From NCBI RefSeq assembly GCF_000507845.1, contig NZ_KI669454.1:620001-684000 (forward strand): a DNA stretch of 64,000 nucleotides. Direction: 5' to 3'. The position numbers were made by a program, and so were the translations under genes. Position 1 is the first letter of the stretch. Each line of letters begins with the position of its first letter. Source of the DNA: Helicobacter macacae MIT 99-5501 (GTDB taxonomy: Bacteria; Campylobacterota; Campylobacteria; Campylobacterales; Helicobacteraceae). Below the pieces are notes generated by a model. The model did no database searches. It had not been told where the DNA came from and saw only the letters and a program-made list of their open reading frames with translations. Positions 1 to 9,478 of the stretch are shown in pieces.

Positions 1-554
1 CCCCAGATAGATTCTAGTAAGTCATCTTTGCTAAAGATATTGTTTTGGTTGCTAAAGAGCAAAAGCAAAAGCTCAAATTCTTTTTTGGTAAGGCGGATAT
101 GGGAATCATCTATGCTTACTTTGTGCGAATTTGGCAGGATTTTTAGCCCTTTGTATTGGAGGGTGTCATCTAGCTTTTTTGTATTTCGGCGCAAAAGGGC
201 TTTGATTCTAGCGATTAGCTCTAGTGCTGAAAATGGCTTTGTGAGATAGTCATCTGCGCCCAAATCAAGCCCGTTTATTTTGTCATACTCGCTACCTAGC
301 GCACTTAAGATGATGATAGAAATGCCTTTGTATTTTTGATTTGCCCTCAAAGTCTTTATCACACTAAGCCCGCTTTCATTTGGCAGCATAATATCACACA
401 CCAAGACTTGACAAACCTCTTTTTCAAGCGCGTTATAGAGGCTTTGTGCGTTTTCAAAAATGAGTGAGTGCATATTTTGATTTTTTAGCGCGTAGGCGAC
501 TAGCTCGGCGATACTTTGGTCATCTTCCAAAATATAGACAATATTTTTAGACAT
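1..554 (-). CDS. OmpR/PhoB-family response regulator (partial, C-terminus outside window)
   Basis: A two-component DNA-binding response regulator that would be phosphorylated by a histidine kinase and act as a transcription factor. Reverse translation from the ATG at 552-554 gives an intact receiver domain: acidic pair ED-D at residues 10-12, the phospho-acceptor Asp at residue 54 in VCDIMLPNESG, and the conserved Lys in LTKPF. A linker and the start of a winged-helix domain (RLTKKEFELLLLL) follow; about 184 codons lie inside the window and the reading frame is still open at base 1. A GGAG about 8 bases upstream supports the start. The partner kinase is not visible, so the signal sensed is unknown. 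Family assignment is secure from domain order; the regulon cannot be inferred. Confidence 0.88.
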   Translation of the reverse strand, partial: MSKNIVYILEDDQSIAELVAYALKNQNMHSLIFENAQSLYNALEKEVCQVLVCDIMLPNESGLSVIKTLRANQKYKGISIIILSALGSEYDKINGLDLGADDYLTKPFSALELIARIKALLRRNTKKLDDTLQYKGLKILPNSHKVSIDDSHIRLTKKEFELLLLLFSNQNNIFSKDDLLESIW

Positions 555-866
555 ATTTCTACTCCAAAACCTTGCAAAATCTATTGCTGTATTATAGGCT
601 AGATTTGTCCCTATACTATACACTATCTTGCTTGCAAAATGCGCAAAAACGCCAAGATTTTACAAAGATTTTACATTTTGATTTTGCATTGTGTTTAGCA
701 TTTGAGAATCTTTGTAGAATCTAAACACAATTTAAGCCCATTTTGTATAAAATTTTGAAATTTTGCAAAAAATAAAGCATAGACGCAAAAAGCAAAATCT
801 AAACGCAGTGAAACGCCCTACAAATCGCAATAAAATCATTCCCTAAGAACTTCAAAAGGACTTCAA
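555..866. promoter_or_regulatory. Divergent intergenic region with carB promoter and a 10-bp inverted repeat
   Basis: This gap separates the reverse-strand regulator from carB. A TATAAA -10-like box lies at 746-751 and a Shine-Dalgarno AAGGA sits just before the carB ATG. Immediately upstream of the -10, a perfect 10-base inverted repeat (TTGTGTTTAG at 689-698 and its complement at 721-730) is separated by 22 bases, which could be an operator. No small gene is visible. The promoter call rests only on sequence resemblance. Confidence 0.4.
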
Positions 867-3800
867 ATGCCACAACGCACCGACATTAAAAATATCTTAC
901 TTATTGGCTCTGGACCCATTGTCATTGGGCAGGCGTGTGAGTTTGACTACTCTGGCACGCAAGCTGCAAAGACGCTCAAAAACTTGGGCTACCGCGTGGT
1001 GTTAATCAACTCCAATCCCGCTACGATTATGACTGACCCTGATTTTGCCCACCGCACTTATATCGAGCCGATTACCAAAGAAGTCATCACAAATATTATC
1101 GCACAAGAAAAAATTGATGCGATTTTGCCTACTATGGGCGGACAAACCGCGCTTAATGTCGCAATGGAAATGTATGAAAGCGGGGCACTAGATGGGGTAA
1201 AGTTTTTGGGTGCAAACCCCGCTGCAATCAAAAAAGGCGAGGATAGACAGGCGTTCAAAGAAGCAATGCTAAAGATTGGAATGGACTTGCCAAAGAGCCA
1301 TTATGCCTACAATGAGGAGGAGGCAGAACAAGCCGCGCAAAATATCGGCTTCCCGCTTATCATTCGCGCAAGCTACACACTCGCAGGTGGCGGCAGTGGC
1401 GTGGCGTATAATATCGAGGAGTTTAAGGCGTTAGCAAAAGCGGGGCTAGAGGCAAGCCCGATAAATGAGATTCTCATCGAGGAAAGCCTACTAGGGTGGA
1501 AAGAATTTGAAATGGAGGTAATCCGCGATAAAAATGATAACTGCATAATCGTGTGTAGCATCGAGAATCTAGACCCTATGGGCGTGCATACGGGCGATTC
1601 TATCACTATCGCTCCCGCGCTCACGCTCACGGACAAAGAGTATCAGCGAATGCGCGATGCGAGCTTCAAAATCCTGCGTGAAATCGGCGTGGATACGGGC
1701 GGGAGCAATGTGCAATTTGCCATAAATCCTAAAAACGGGCGAATGACGGTGATAGAAATGAACCCGCGCGTATCGCGTAGCTCGGCACTAGCGAGTAAAG
1801 CCACAGGCTACCCCATAGCCAAAGTCGCCACAATGCTTGCCGTTGGATTTAGCCTTGATGAGATTAGCAATGACATTACAGGCACACCTGCAAGCTTTGA
1901 GCCTAGCATTGATTATATCGTTACCAAAATCCCGCGCTTTGCGTTTGAGAAATTCCCCCTAGCGGACTCTACGCTTACTACTTCGATGAAGTCTATCGGT
2001 GAGGTTATGGCGATTGGCGGGTGCTTCAAAGAGAGCTTGCAAAAGGCGTTGTGTAGCTTGGAGAATGGACTTTGTGGCTTTGATAGTATCACAAGTGATA
2101 TTGAGCTAGCAAAGAGGGAAACGCGCCGTCCAAATGCTAATCGAATCCTCTATGTCGCGGATTGCTTTAGGCTTGGGCTTAGTATCGATGAAGTGGCGGA
2201 TTTAAGCCACATTGATAAGTGGTTTTTAAGCCAAATCTATGAGCTAGTGAGCGAGGAAGGGCGTGTAAAAAGTGAAATCTTGCGTGATTCTCAAGCTATG
2301 CGAAACCTCAAATCACAAGGCTTTAGCGATAAAATGCTAGCAAGGCTTTTGGCGCAAAATGAGGGCGTGGAGGTAAGTGAGGGCGAAATCTATATGGCGC
2401 GAAAGGAAATGGGTGTGGTGGCGCGGTATGAGGAGGTGGATACTTGTGCGGCGGAGTTTGAGGCGCTTACGCCGTATCTATATTCCACAATCCCCTGCAA
2501 TCCATTGGGCAATTCGTCTTTGGGTAATCATTGCACAGATTTACTAGATTTTGAGAGTTTGCAGACGCTTAAGTCTAGCTCACTCCCAAAATCTAGCAAA
2601 AACTCCACAAGCACCACCGCAAATACTAGAATTGTAGATTCAAGCATTGCCGATTCACGCGAATCTTTATCGCAAAAAGACAACGCGCAAAAGGTTTTAA
2701 TCATCGGTGGGGGACCAAACCGAATCGGGCAGGGAATCGAGTTTGACTACTGCTGTGTGCATTCTAGCTTCGCGCTCAAAGATTTGGGTGTGCAAAGCAT
2801 AATGTATAACTGCAACCCAGAGACCGTTAGCACGGACTATGACACGAGCGATACGCTGTATTTTGAGCCTATCGACTTTGAGCGCGTGCGCTCTGTGGTG
2901 GAGAGAGAAAAGCCTAGTGGAATCATCGTGCATTTTGGTGGGCAAACTCCGCTCAAACTTGCCAAAAATCTCACTACAATCGGAGCAAAAATCATCGGCA
3001 CAAAGGCTTCTGTAATCGACACCGCGGAGGATAGAGAGAAATTTGCCGCGTTCGCACAAAAGCTAAACCTAAATCAACCCCAAAACGGCTCTGCTGTGAG
3101 CAAAGATGAAGCCTTTGACATAGCGCACAAAATCGGCTATCCTGTGCTTGTGCGTCCAAGCTATGTGCTAGGTGGGCGGGCTATGCGTATCGTGCAAAGC
3201 GATGAGGAACTGCGCGTGTATATGGACGAGGCGGTTAAAGTGAGCGAGGATAGCCCCGTGCTGATTGATAAGTTTTTAGACCACGCTACCGAGCTTGATG
3301 TCGATGCGATTTGCGATGGGGAGGAAGTCTATATCGGCGGGATTATGCAGCATATCGAGGAAGCAGGCGTGCATAGCGGGGATAGCACGAGTGTTTTGCC
3401 TAGCATAAGCATAGATGAGAAAATGTTAAAATTGATTTGTGAGAAAACCGAGCAAATCGCCCTAGAGCTAGGAATCATAGGGCTACTAAATATCCAATAC
3501 GCTATCCACAAAGACACGCTATATATCATTGAGGTAAATCCACGCGCTTCGCGCACCGTGCCTTTTGTGAGTAAGGCTACGGGGATTCCGCTAGCGAAAG
3601 TCGCTACACGAGTAATGTGGAATTGCACTATAAATTCGTCTTTGGGTAATCATTTGGGTAATCCCTCCACCTCGCTTCACTGCGGCGCACACTCAAGTGC
3701 ACCTCATTCGCAAGGCGAAGCGATTACCCAAAGCATCACCGCAAATACTAGAATTATGGACTCAAAAAATAACTCTACTATAAACGCAAATTCTAGTATT

Positions 3801-4562
3801 GTGAGCGAGAAATCGGGGTTGTGTAGCCACGAGCGAGGAAATAAGACTAAAGCGTCTATTGACGAAGCGAGTGGCAAACTCCACGATTTATCGCCACAAG
3901 GCGAATTTGCAAAAGGCATTTTGCGTGAAGCACTAAAATTTTATGATATTTTCAACCGCATAGATTTCACTACTAAGCCACTAAGCCACAAGACACTAAA
4001 TCATATTTCTGTCAAAGAATCTATTTTCCCCTTTAATAAGCTAAATGGTGCGGATTTGATTTTGGGACCAGAGATGAAAAGCACGGGGGAGGTTATGGGG
4101 ATTTCTTCGCGCTTTGGGATTAGCTTTGCCAAAGCGCAAAATGCCAGCAAAAACACCCTGCCAAAAGAGGGCAAGATTTTTATTTCTCTTGCTGATTGTG
4201 ATAAAGAGTTTGCACTAAGTGTGGCGAGTAAATTTATCAATCTAGGGTTTAGCGTGTGTGCGACAAGCGGGACACATAGGATTTTGCAAGAAGCGGGGAT
4301 TGCTATCTCTTGCGTGCTAAAGATAAGCGAGGGACGCCCAAATATCAAAGATTTGATAATGAATAAAGAAATCGCCCTAGTGATAAACACAAGCGATGGA
4401 GCGCAAAGCACAAATGACGCAAAATCTATCCGCCGACAAGTGCTAAAAAGCTTGATTCCTTACTTTACGACTATCGCTGCTGCGGAGGCTGCCGCAGAGT
4501 CTATAAAAGAAATCCAACAACACGATAGCAATATCCCCAAAGCCTTGCAGGATTTTATGTAA
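867..4562 (+). CDS. carB: Carbamoyl-phosphate synthase large subunit with two in-frame repeat insertions
   Basis: Makes carbamoyl phosphate from bicarbonate, ATP and ammonia supplied by CarA, for pyrimidine and arginine synthesis. The N-half starts [20 protein letters not shown] and the second synthetase half starts near residue 610 with [18 protein letters not shown]; both ATP-grasp halves and the C-terminal allosteric domain are present. At 1231 residues it is about 150 longer than the usual ~1080. The excess lies in two Ser/Asn/Thr-rich inserts: residues about 547-608, between the oligomerisation domain and the second ATP-grasp half, and about 920-1015, in the loop before [11 protein letters not shown]. 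Both inserts are dispersed repeats also found in the MBOAT gene of this window. Core motifs are intact, so the enzyme is probably active. The ATG follows AAGGACTTCAA. carA lies 7 kb away. Confidence 0.97.
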   Translation: MPQRTDIKNILLIGSGPIVIGQACEFDYSGTQAAKTLKNLGYRVVLINSNPATIMTDPDFAHRTYIEPITKEVITNIIAQEKIDAILPTMGGQTALNVAMEMYESGALDGVKFLGANPAAIKKGEDRQAFKEAMLKIGMDLPKSHYAYNEEEAEQAAQNIGFPLIIRASYTLAGGGSGVAYNIEEFKALAKAGLEASPINEILIEESLLGWKEFEMEVIRDKNDNCIIVCSIENLDPMGVHTGDSITIAPALTLTDKEYQRMRDASFKILREIGVDTGGSNVQFAINPKNGRMTVIEMNPRVSRSSALASKATGYPIAKVATMLAVGFSLDEISNDITGTPASFEPSIDYIVTKIPRFAFEKFPLADSTLTTSMKSIGEVMAIGGCFKESLQKALCSLENGLCGFDSITSDIELAKRETRRPNANRILYVADCFRLGLSIDEVADLSHIDKWFLSQIYELVSEEGRVKSEILRDSQAMRNLKSQGFSDKMLARLLAQNEGVEVSEGEIYMARKEMGVVARYEEVDTCAAEFEALTPYLYSTIPCNPLGNSSLGNHCTDLLDFESLQTLKSSSLPKSSKNSTSTTANTRIVDSSIADSRESLSQKDNAQKVLIIGGGPNRIGQGIEFDYCCVHSSFALKDLGVQSIMYNCNPETVSTDYDTSDTLYFEPIDFERVRSVVEREKPSGIIVHFGGQTPLKLAKNLTTIGAKIIGTKASVIDTAEDREKFAAFAQKLNLNQPQNGSAVSKDEAFDIAHKIGYPVLVRPSYVLGGRAMRIVQSDEELRVYMDEAVKVSEDSPVLIDKFLDHATELDVDAICDGEEVYIGGIMQHIEEAGVHSGDSTSVLPSISIDEKMLKLICEKTEQIALELGIIGLLNIQYAIHKDTLYIIEVNPRASRTVPFVSKATGIPLAKVATRVMWNCTINSSLGNHLGNPSTSLHCGAHSSAPHSQGEAITQSITANTRIMDSKNNSTINANSSIVSEKSGLCSHERGNKTKASIDEASGKLHDLSPQGEFAKGILREALKFYDIFNRIDFTTKPLSHKTLNHISVKESIFPFNKLNGADLILGPEMKSTGEVMGISSRFGISFAKAQNASKNTLPKEGKIFISLADCDKEFALSVASKFINLGFSVCATSGTHRILQEAGIAISCVLKISEGRPNIKDLIMNKEIALVINTSDGAQSTNDAKSIRRQVLKSLIPYFTTIAAAEAAAESIKEIQQHDSNIPKALQDFM
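2506..2691 (+). repeat. Dispersed repeat RE-1, copy in carB (in frame)
   Basis: Bases 2506-2641 match 15256-15391 (reverse complement) inside the MBOAT gene without gaps, with about 10 differences in 136 bases by eye. The shared tail encoding SQKDNAQ ends at about 2691. The segment is translated in the same frame in both genes (shared peptide core [10 protein letters not shown], then [12 protein letters not shown]). It sits exactly at the domain boundary of CarB. Confidence 0.85.
3631..3909 (+). repeat. Dispersed repeat RE-2 plus partial RE-1 start, copy in carB (in frame)
   Basis: A second composite insert. It begins with the same 22 or so bases as RE-1 (AATTCGTCTTTGGGTAATCA), contains a perfect 11-base inverted repeat (TTTGGGTAATC near 3643-3663 and its complement near 3719-3729), and ends with RE-2 at 3786-3909. 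RE-2 matches 15734-15892 reversed, in the MBOAT gene. The peptide SSIxSEKSGLxSHExGNKT is read in the same frame in both proteins. Confidence 0.8.
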
Positions 4563-4650
4563 AATGTCATTTTTGTGAGATTATGTGGCTTGAAATATTT
4601 TGGAAAAATGACTTAAAAAATTGCGAACCTTATGTGATATGGCTTGGGCA

Positions 4651-4827
4651 TTATTGTCTAAAATAGCTACTATGCGAGCTGACATTTACGCAAGCAAGGA
4701 TAAGCAAATCATCTTGCCTTTTATAGATTAGGTAGCAAATCAGGGCGTATATGACATTATTTAGCCCCTTTAGACTCTCTACCACTCGCAATGCTTCAGC
4801 ATTACATTTTCTATAATCAGCGTCATT
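4651..4827 (-). pseudogene. Possible YafQ-family toxin remnant
   Basis: In the 334-base gap after carB, the reverse strand has a 58-codon stretch without stops but with no convincing start codon. Its end reads LIYKRQDDLLILACVNVSSHSSYF, which resembles the C-terminus of YafQ/RelE-type mRNA-interferase toxins (pattern: L-Y-K/I, acidic pair, LIL, then a SHS-x-F ending). The N-terminal half is absent and no antitoxin is adjacent. The resemblance is short and judged by eye, so this is only a candidate relic. I see nothing else in the gap apart from an AT-rich 9-base inverted repeat just after the carB stop. Confidence 0.28.
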
Positions 4828-4896
4828 TCAAACCTTTAATTTTATATTCATTGCAACATTATAACGCAAGGTTGCAAAAAGCATTAAAGATAAAAT

Positions 4897-5832
4897 CTAT
4901 GATTTGCCAAGCCAAAATTCTTTCCAAAAAATTGTCAAAATTTTTGTATTTCTATATTTTTTCACACTAAATATTTTTTCATTTAGTCGTTTTCTAGGTG
5001 AAGTTAGCAAAAGCAAAGTTTTTATATCTCTTTCAAAAATTTTATATATTTCGTTTTTATCACCACCTTGTGCTAAAAATTTATCAAAATGTTCATCGAA
5101 TCTATATTTTGTATAATCCAAAAGTTTGGTTAAATTATATTTTTTAGCGAGTTTTGCATTTAGCTTAATTCCTTCAAATGCGCTTAAAAGTGCCTTCTTA
5201 CTTATATCTTTGTGTGGGTTAAAATATAAATATGTCGGCTCTTTTAGCGCATAAAATTGCTTTGCCTTTATCATTGCCTCAACAAAAAATGGCGGGTCCT
5301 GAAAGCGACTAAAATGTGGAAATCTTATATCTTTAACCAAATCTTTTGCATAAATAAAACGATAAAATCCATAGTCAAATTGATAACTTTTATAATCCAC
5401 AAAGCCATCTTGCTTAAAAAAGAATCCATCAGTTTGCCTAGTTGAATCCACTTGATATTTAAACGCCATAGAACCACCACAAATTTGCACCCCTTTTTCT
5501 TTGGCGGTGTGATATAAAATTTCTAGCGTATCATTTCTATAAAACCTATCATCACTATCCAAAAATGCAATAAATTCGCCTTTCGCCTTTGCTAATCCTG
5601 CGTTTCTAGCTACTCCAGCACCCATATTTGATTGCTCGATTAGATTTATGCGACTATCTTGCCTTGCAAATTCGCGTAAAATCGCTCCCGTGCTATCCGT
5701 GCTTCCGTCATTTATGCAAATGATTTCTATATCACTTAGGGTTTGTGCTAAAATAGATTTAAGGCAATTTTCTAAAAATGCTTCACCATTATATATGGGT
5801 AAAATAACACTAATTGTTGGTATTTTAGACAT
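4897..5832 (-). CDS. Family 2 glycosyltransferase
   Basis: A cytoplasmic GT-A fold sugar transferase, probably adding a residue to lipopolysaccharide or another surface glycan. It starts MSKIPTISVILPIYNGEAFLENCL, has the family signature IICINDGSTDSTGAI and the metal-binding DxD-type FLDSDD. The ATG at 5832 is preferred over one 24 bases upstream because it leaves the standard N-terminus and has AAGG about 9 bases before it. It overlaps the end of the upstream glycosyltransferase by 8 bases, so this is the last gene of a translationally coupled operon. A stretch of 83 bases (5636-5718) is identical to the upstream paralogue, a likely gene-conversion tract. The sugar and acceptor cannot be told from sequence. 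Confidence 0.9.
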   Translation of the reverse strand: MSKIPTISVILPIYNGEAFLENCLKSILAQTLSDIEIICINDGSTDSTGAILREFARQDSRINLIEQSNMGAGVARNAGLAKAKGEFIAFLDSDDRFYRNDTLEILYHTAKEKGVQICGGSMAFKYQVDSTRQTDGFFFKQDGFVDYKSYQFDYGFYRFIYAKDLVKDIRFPHFSRFQDPPFFVEAMIKAKQFYALKEPTYLYFNPHKDISKKALLSAFEGIKLNAKLAKKYNLTKLLDYTKYRFDEHFDKFLAQGGDKNEIYKIFERDIKTLLLLTSPRKRLNEKIFSVKKYRNTKILTIFWKEFWLGKS

Positions 5833-6886
5833 TTGCAAAGCCTTTTTTAATCTCAAAATTTCCTAGTTTGAAGTGGATTTCGCCATTTCTGATTCGTAGT
5901 CTAAATACGCGCCTACGAAGCTCTTTAAATGGCAATTTCGGCACTTTACCTGCCATAATCGTTTGCACCCATTTTTTGATTTTTGGCTCAAAGTATTTAA
6001 ATTGTGGATTTTTGTAAAGCGCAAAAACTTCGTGCATTCTTTTAGCGTATATGGCTCTATTTTTGGCATTTTGTTTTTTGAAAAAATCGTAATTGCAAAG
6101 CGAAGCACCATAAAAAAACTCCTCTTTCAATTCGTCAATCAAAGAATTTTTTAACAACGCCTCTCTTGCTTGTAGCGTTGCTTCAATGTGTCGCATTAGT
6201 TTTTTTGGCTCTGCTTGCATAGAATTACCTTGCCCTAATTCTGTTCTATAATGATAAAGCGGTTCTTTGATAATATACATTTTTGGCACTGTGGCTAAAA
6301 CCTCCATAGCAAAAGGAAAATCTTGGTAAGCCGCACCTGCCGTTTCATAGAATTTGATATTTTTTACAAAGTTAGCCTTGTAAAGTCCTGTCCATATACT
6401 CGCGTGAAAAATAAAAATCTGCTTAAATTCCTCTCGTGGATTAAAGGCATAATTGGGTGCTAGATTTAGGTCTTGATATTTGGGATTATAAGTGTGATTT
6501 TTCTCTAGCGAGTGCGAATCATACACAAAAAAGTTGCATTTCACTAGCTCGACATTTGTTTGCTTTGCTTTTGTGTAGAGTTTTTCATACATTGTAGGAT
6601 TGATAAAATCATCAGATTCGACTATACCGATATATTCACCCCGTGCTTGTGCTATGCCACGATTTACCGCTACGCCATATCCGCCGTTTGACTGTTCGAT
6701 TAGATTTATGCGACTATCTTGCCTTGCAAATTCGCGTAAAATCGCTCCCGTGCTATCCGTGCTTCCGTCATTTATGCAGATGATTTCTGTATCTTGCAAA
6801 GTTTGGCTTACCACGCTTTGCATACATTCGCGGACATATCGCTCGACATTGTAGCAGGGGATTACTATTGATACTTTTGGTTGCAT
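5825..6886 (-). CDS. Family 2 glycosyltransferase
   Basis: Second of three consecutive GT2 enzymes, 353 residues. The N-terminal nucleotide-sugar domain begins VSIVIPCYNVERYVRECMQS, with the NDGSTDSTGAI signature and the acidic motif IVESDDF. The C-terminal part carries a Lys/Phe-rich region (KLPFKELRRRVFRLR) typical of Campylobacter and Helicobacter LPS glycosyltransferases. It overlaps the genes on both sides (22 bases with the gene upstream, 8 with the one downstream), indicating translational coupling in an operon headed by glf. Shares an 83-base identical tract (6696-6778) with the next gene. Likely acts in O-chain or outer-core assembly at the inner face of the membrane; specificity unknown. 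Confidence 0.9.
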   Translation of the reverse strand: MQPKVSIVIPCYNVERYVRECMQSVVSQTLQDTEIICINDGSTDSTGAILREFARQDSRINLIEQSNGGYGVAVNRGIAQARGEYIGIVESDDFINPTMYEKLYTKAKQTNVELVKCNFFVYDSHSLEKNHTYNPKYQDLNLAPNYAFNPREEFKQIFIFHASIWTGLYKANFVKNIKFYETAGAAYQDFPFAMEVLATVPKMYIIKEPLYHYRTELGQGNSMQAEPKKLMRHIEATLQAREALLKNSLIDELKEEFFYGASLCNYDFFKKQNAKNRAIYAKRMHEVFALYKNPQFKYFEPKIKKWVQTIMAGKVPKLPFKELRRRVFRLRIRNGEIHFKLGNFEIKKGFANV

Positions 6887-7989
6887 TGTTGCTCCTTATG
6901 TTTGATTTTTATGTAATGTTTAAAATAATGCTTGATTTTACGCCACAAGCCTTTGGGCTTTGGCTCTAAAAGCTCGGCGTAAAAATTGCGTGGCGAATCC
7001 AAAATCTTTGCTAATTTGCGTCTTTGATGCCACTTAAAGCCACAAGATTTGATTTGGGATTTGCTTAAAAGCGCAAAATCTTTTTGGAATCTATATAGAA
7101 ATTCTAGCTTTGATTCATCGGCGATTCGCCCGACATTCCACCTATATCCGCAAAATTTTAGATAATGATATAGCCCACTATAAACACTCATAAGGTTTTC
7201 TCTCTCCAAAAATCGCGCTATATAGTCATACTCATCGCAAATGCAATACACTTTGCCTTTGTCATTTGATGATGAAGATTCATTATCCGTGCGGTAGCAA
7301 TAGTGCGCCTTATCTAGCAAGTAAAGCGAATCTGCTAAAATAGTAGTGATAAATGAAAATCCTGTGTCTTGGTAGGACGCGCCTAATGATTCGTTAAATC
7401 TAATGTTATGCTTTTTTAAAAATTCGCGCTTAAAAATACTGCTTTGATTCATTTTCCACGCGGTTTTTAGTAGGGCGATTTTGGTTTTTATGGATTTTGG
7501 GCTTGAATCTAATCGTGAATCCGAGCGTGAATCAAAAATGAGTTTTTTGCCATAAAAATGCGCATTCTTTACTATGGGCGTATGTGTGAATTTATACGCG
7601 TCATTATCCGTGTGGAAGCATAAAATATCGCTTTTAACTATATCGCAATCTTGCGCCTTTGCTATGCTATAAAGTCGCTCAAACATTGTGGGCTTGATGA
7701 AATCATCAGATTCGACTATGCCGATATATTCGCCCCGCGCTTTGGCAATGCCTAGATTCATCTGGTAGCCATAGCTTTTGCGCTCGGCTATGATAAAACT
7801 AATGCGCGAATCGCTCTTTGCATAATCTTGCAAAATCTGCAGTGTGCCATCAGTGGAGTTTGCATCTACGACTATGATTTCTATATCGCGTAAGAGTTGA
7901 TTTAGCACGGAGTCTATACACTCTTTGAGATAGTGCGCAGAATTTAGCGTGGGGATAATGATAGAGATTTTGGGGTTATTTTTGTTCAT
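6865..7989 (-). CDS. Family 2 glycosyltransferase
   Basis: 374-residue GT2 enzyme starting MNKNNPKISIIIPTLNSAHYLKECIDSVL, with VDANSTDGT in the nucleotide-binding part and the same IVESDDFIKPTM motif as its neighbour. Its start codon overlaps the stop codon of glf (TAATG arrangement), so translation probably depends on ribosomes finishing glf. Because glf is out of frame in this isolate, expression of this and the next two genes may be reduced; that is an inference from the layout. Context (a mutase making UDP-galactofuranose just upstream) suggests at least one of the three transferases uses UDP-Galf, but sequence alone does not say which. Confidence 0.9.
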   Translation of the reverse strand: MNKNNPKISIIIPTLNSAHYLKECIDSVLNQLLRDIEIIVVDANSTDGTLQILQDYAKSDSRISFIIAERKSYGYQMNLGIAKARGEYIGIVESDDFIKPTMFERLYSIAKAQDCDIVKSDILCFHTDNDAYKFTHTPIVKNAHFYGKKLIFDSRSDSRLDSSPKSIKTKIALLKTAWKMNQSSIFKREFLKKHNIRFNESLGASYQDTGFSFITTILADSLYLLDKAHYCYRTDNESSSSNDKGKVYCICDEYDYIARFLERENLMSVYSGLYHYLKFCGYRWNVGRIADESKLEFLYRFQKDFALLSKSQIKSCGFKWHQRRKLAKILDSPRNFYAELLEPKPKGLWRKIKHYFKHYIKIKHKEQQCNQKYQ

Positions 7990-9283
7990 TATTGCAGCTC
8001 CTTCTTTGCTAGACTTAACGCCTCACTTATGATTTTATCCATATCAAAGTATTGATACGCGCCAAGTCGTCCGCCAAAGATGATATTTGATTGCTTTTGG
8101 GATAAGGCTTTGTATTTGGCATAAAGGGCGGCGTTTTTCTCATCATTGATAGGATAAAACGGCTCTTTGCTTATGTCCCAAGATAGCGGAAACTCAATGC
8201 TTAAAATCGTGCTAGGGCTATCCACAAACTCAAAGTGCTTATGCTCAATAATGCGCGTGTATGGAATCTCTAAGTCGGTAAAATTCATAACCGCTACGCC
8301 TTGATAGTTCTCACACTCTAAAATCCGCTCCTCAAAGCGCAATGAGCGATATTCTAGCGCACCAAAAGCATAGTCAAAGTAGCTATCAATCGCCCCTGTG
8401 AAAATAATCTTTTTGGCGATTTTGTGGAAATACTCTTTATCGCTTAGAAAGTCCGTATTTAGCTCTACTTCGCAATGTGCTAGGAGCTTTTCAAAGATAG
8501 GCGTGTAGCCACCTTTGGGAATGCCTTGATATGGGTCGCTAAAATAATTATTGTCATAGATAAATCGCACAGGGATTCGGCGGATAATGCTTGGTGGTAA
8601 ATCAACACACGCCTTGCCCCACTGCTTTTGTGTGTAGCCTTTGATGAGCTTTTCATAAATGTCATTCCCTACAAGAGAGATTGCTTGTTCTTCTAAATTG
8701 CGCGGGGTGTGGGTGATTTTGGCTTTTTGGGATTCGATAATCTCTTTTGCTTGTTGTGGGGTTAGAAAGTTTGGCGTAAGTGGAGTGTGGGAGAAATTTT
8801 GCGGAGTTTTAGAATGTGGCGCGTTGTGAGAGTGTATGATTTGCGAATGAAGTGAGTTAGATTTTTGTGAATTGTTAGCGGATTTTATGCCGTGAGTGGT
8901 TCTCCCCCCCCCCCAATAATGTGCGTGATATTTTGTGCTTTTGCACCATTGCCAAAAATCTGCGCAAAAGTATTCATATTAAAGGGCAGATTGTAGATTT
9001 CGCCTTTATAGTTTGCAAGGGGAGAGTTTATGAAGTGGTTAAACTCGCAAAATTGATTTATGTATTTCCAAATCTCACGCTTTGTGGTGTGGAAAATATG
9101 TGCGCCGTATTTGTGGATATTTATGCTTTGTCCGTGCGAATCAAAGCCTTGCGTGTAGCAGTTGCCACCGATATGATTGCGCTTGTCAATCACAAGGCAC
9201 TTTTTACCTCTTTTACTTGCTTCATAGCCAAAGACTGAGCCAAAAAGCCCAGAGCCTACGATAAGATAGTCATATAGCTTCAT
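7989..9283 (-). CDS. glf: UDP-galactopyranose mutase, phase-variable and OFF here (C11 tract)
   Basis: Converts UDP-galactopyranose to UDP-galactofuranose for surface glycans. The N-part (8885-9283) has the FAD-binding start YDYLIVGSGLFGSVFGYEAS and HIGGNCYT; the C-part, from about 8570 down, has the family stretch VRFIYDNNYFSDPYQGIP and ends with GGRLGAYQYFDMD. The two parts are in different frames, joined at a run of 11 C (11 G in the sense strand). Eleven G lead to a stop nine codons later; 9 or 12 G would join the frames with no stop between, giving about 431 residues. The tract and roughly 50 low-complexity residues form an insert not usual in the family. I place the ATG at 9283 (KLYDYLIVG) rather than the GTG four codons earlier. 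Confidence 0.87.
8904..8914. repeat. C11 homopolymer switch in glf
   Basis: Eleven C bases on the + strand inside glf. In sense orientation ATT ATT is followed by 11 G and AGAACC. With 11 G the frame stops within about 9 codons; with 9 or 12 it stays open to the glf end. This is a typical slipped-strand contingency tract. Confidence 0.9.
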
Positions 9284-9350
9284 TGTGATTTGCACCTCTT
9301 AGATTTTGCTACTTTTTAGTCGCCAAATTTCAATCCCGCAATTATAGCCG

Positions 9351-9365
9351 TTTTTTTTTTTTTTT
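9351..9365. repeat. T15 tract upstream of NDH-2
   Basis: Fifteen T bases preceded by GCCG and followed by GG, 114-128 bases before the start codon of the NDH-2 gene and about 70 bases upstream of glf on the other strand. Such tracts can alter promoter strength through length changes. The GCCG-T15-GG form also occurs at 24707-24721. Confidence 0.6.
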
Positions 9366-9478
9366 GGTTTAAATTAAATCAAAAATAAAATCCTTAAAAT
9401 TCCCTATATTTTTAGATTTTTATCAACTCTTTTTTATTATTATTGTGCAAGATACATTAGCTACAAAAAGGAGCATAA

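Noticed and set aside
2697..3059. 120-codon open frame antisense to carB, and similar antisense frames in tsf, rpsB, yidC, recJ and others
   Set aside because: They overlap conserved genes completely, lack ribosome sites, and have no domain features.
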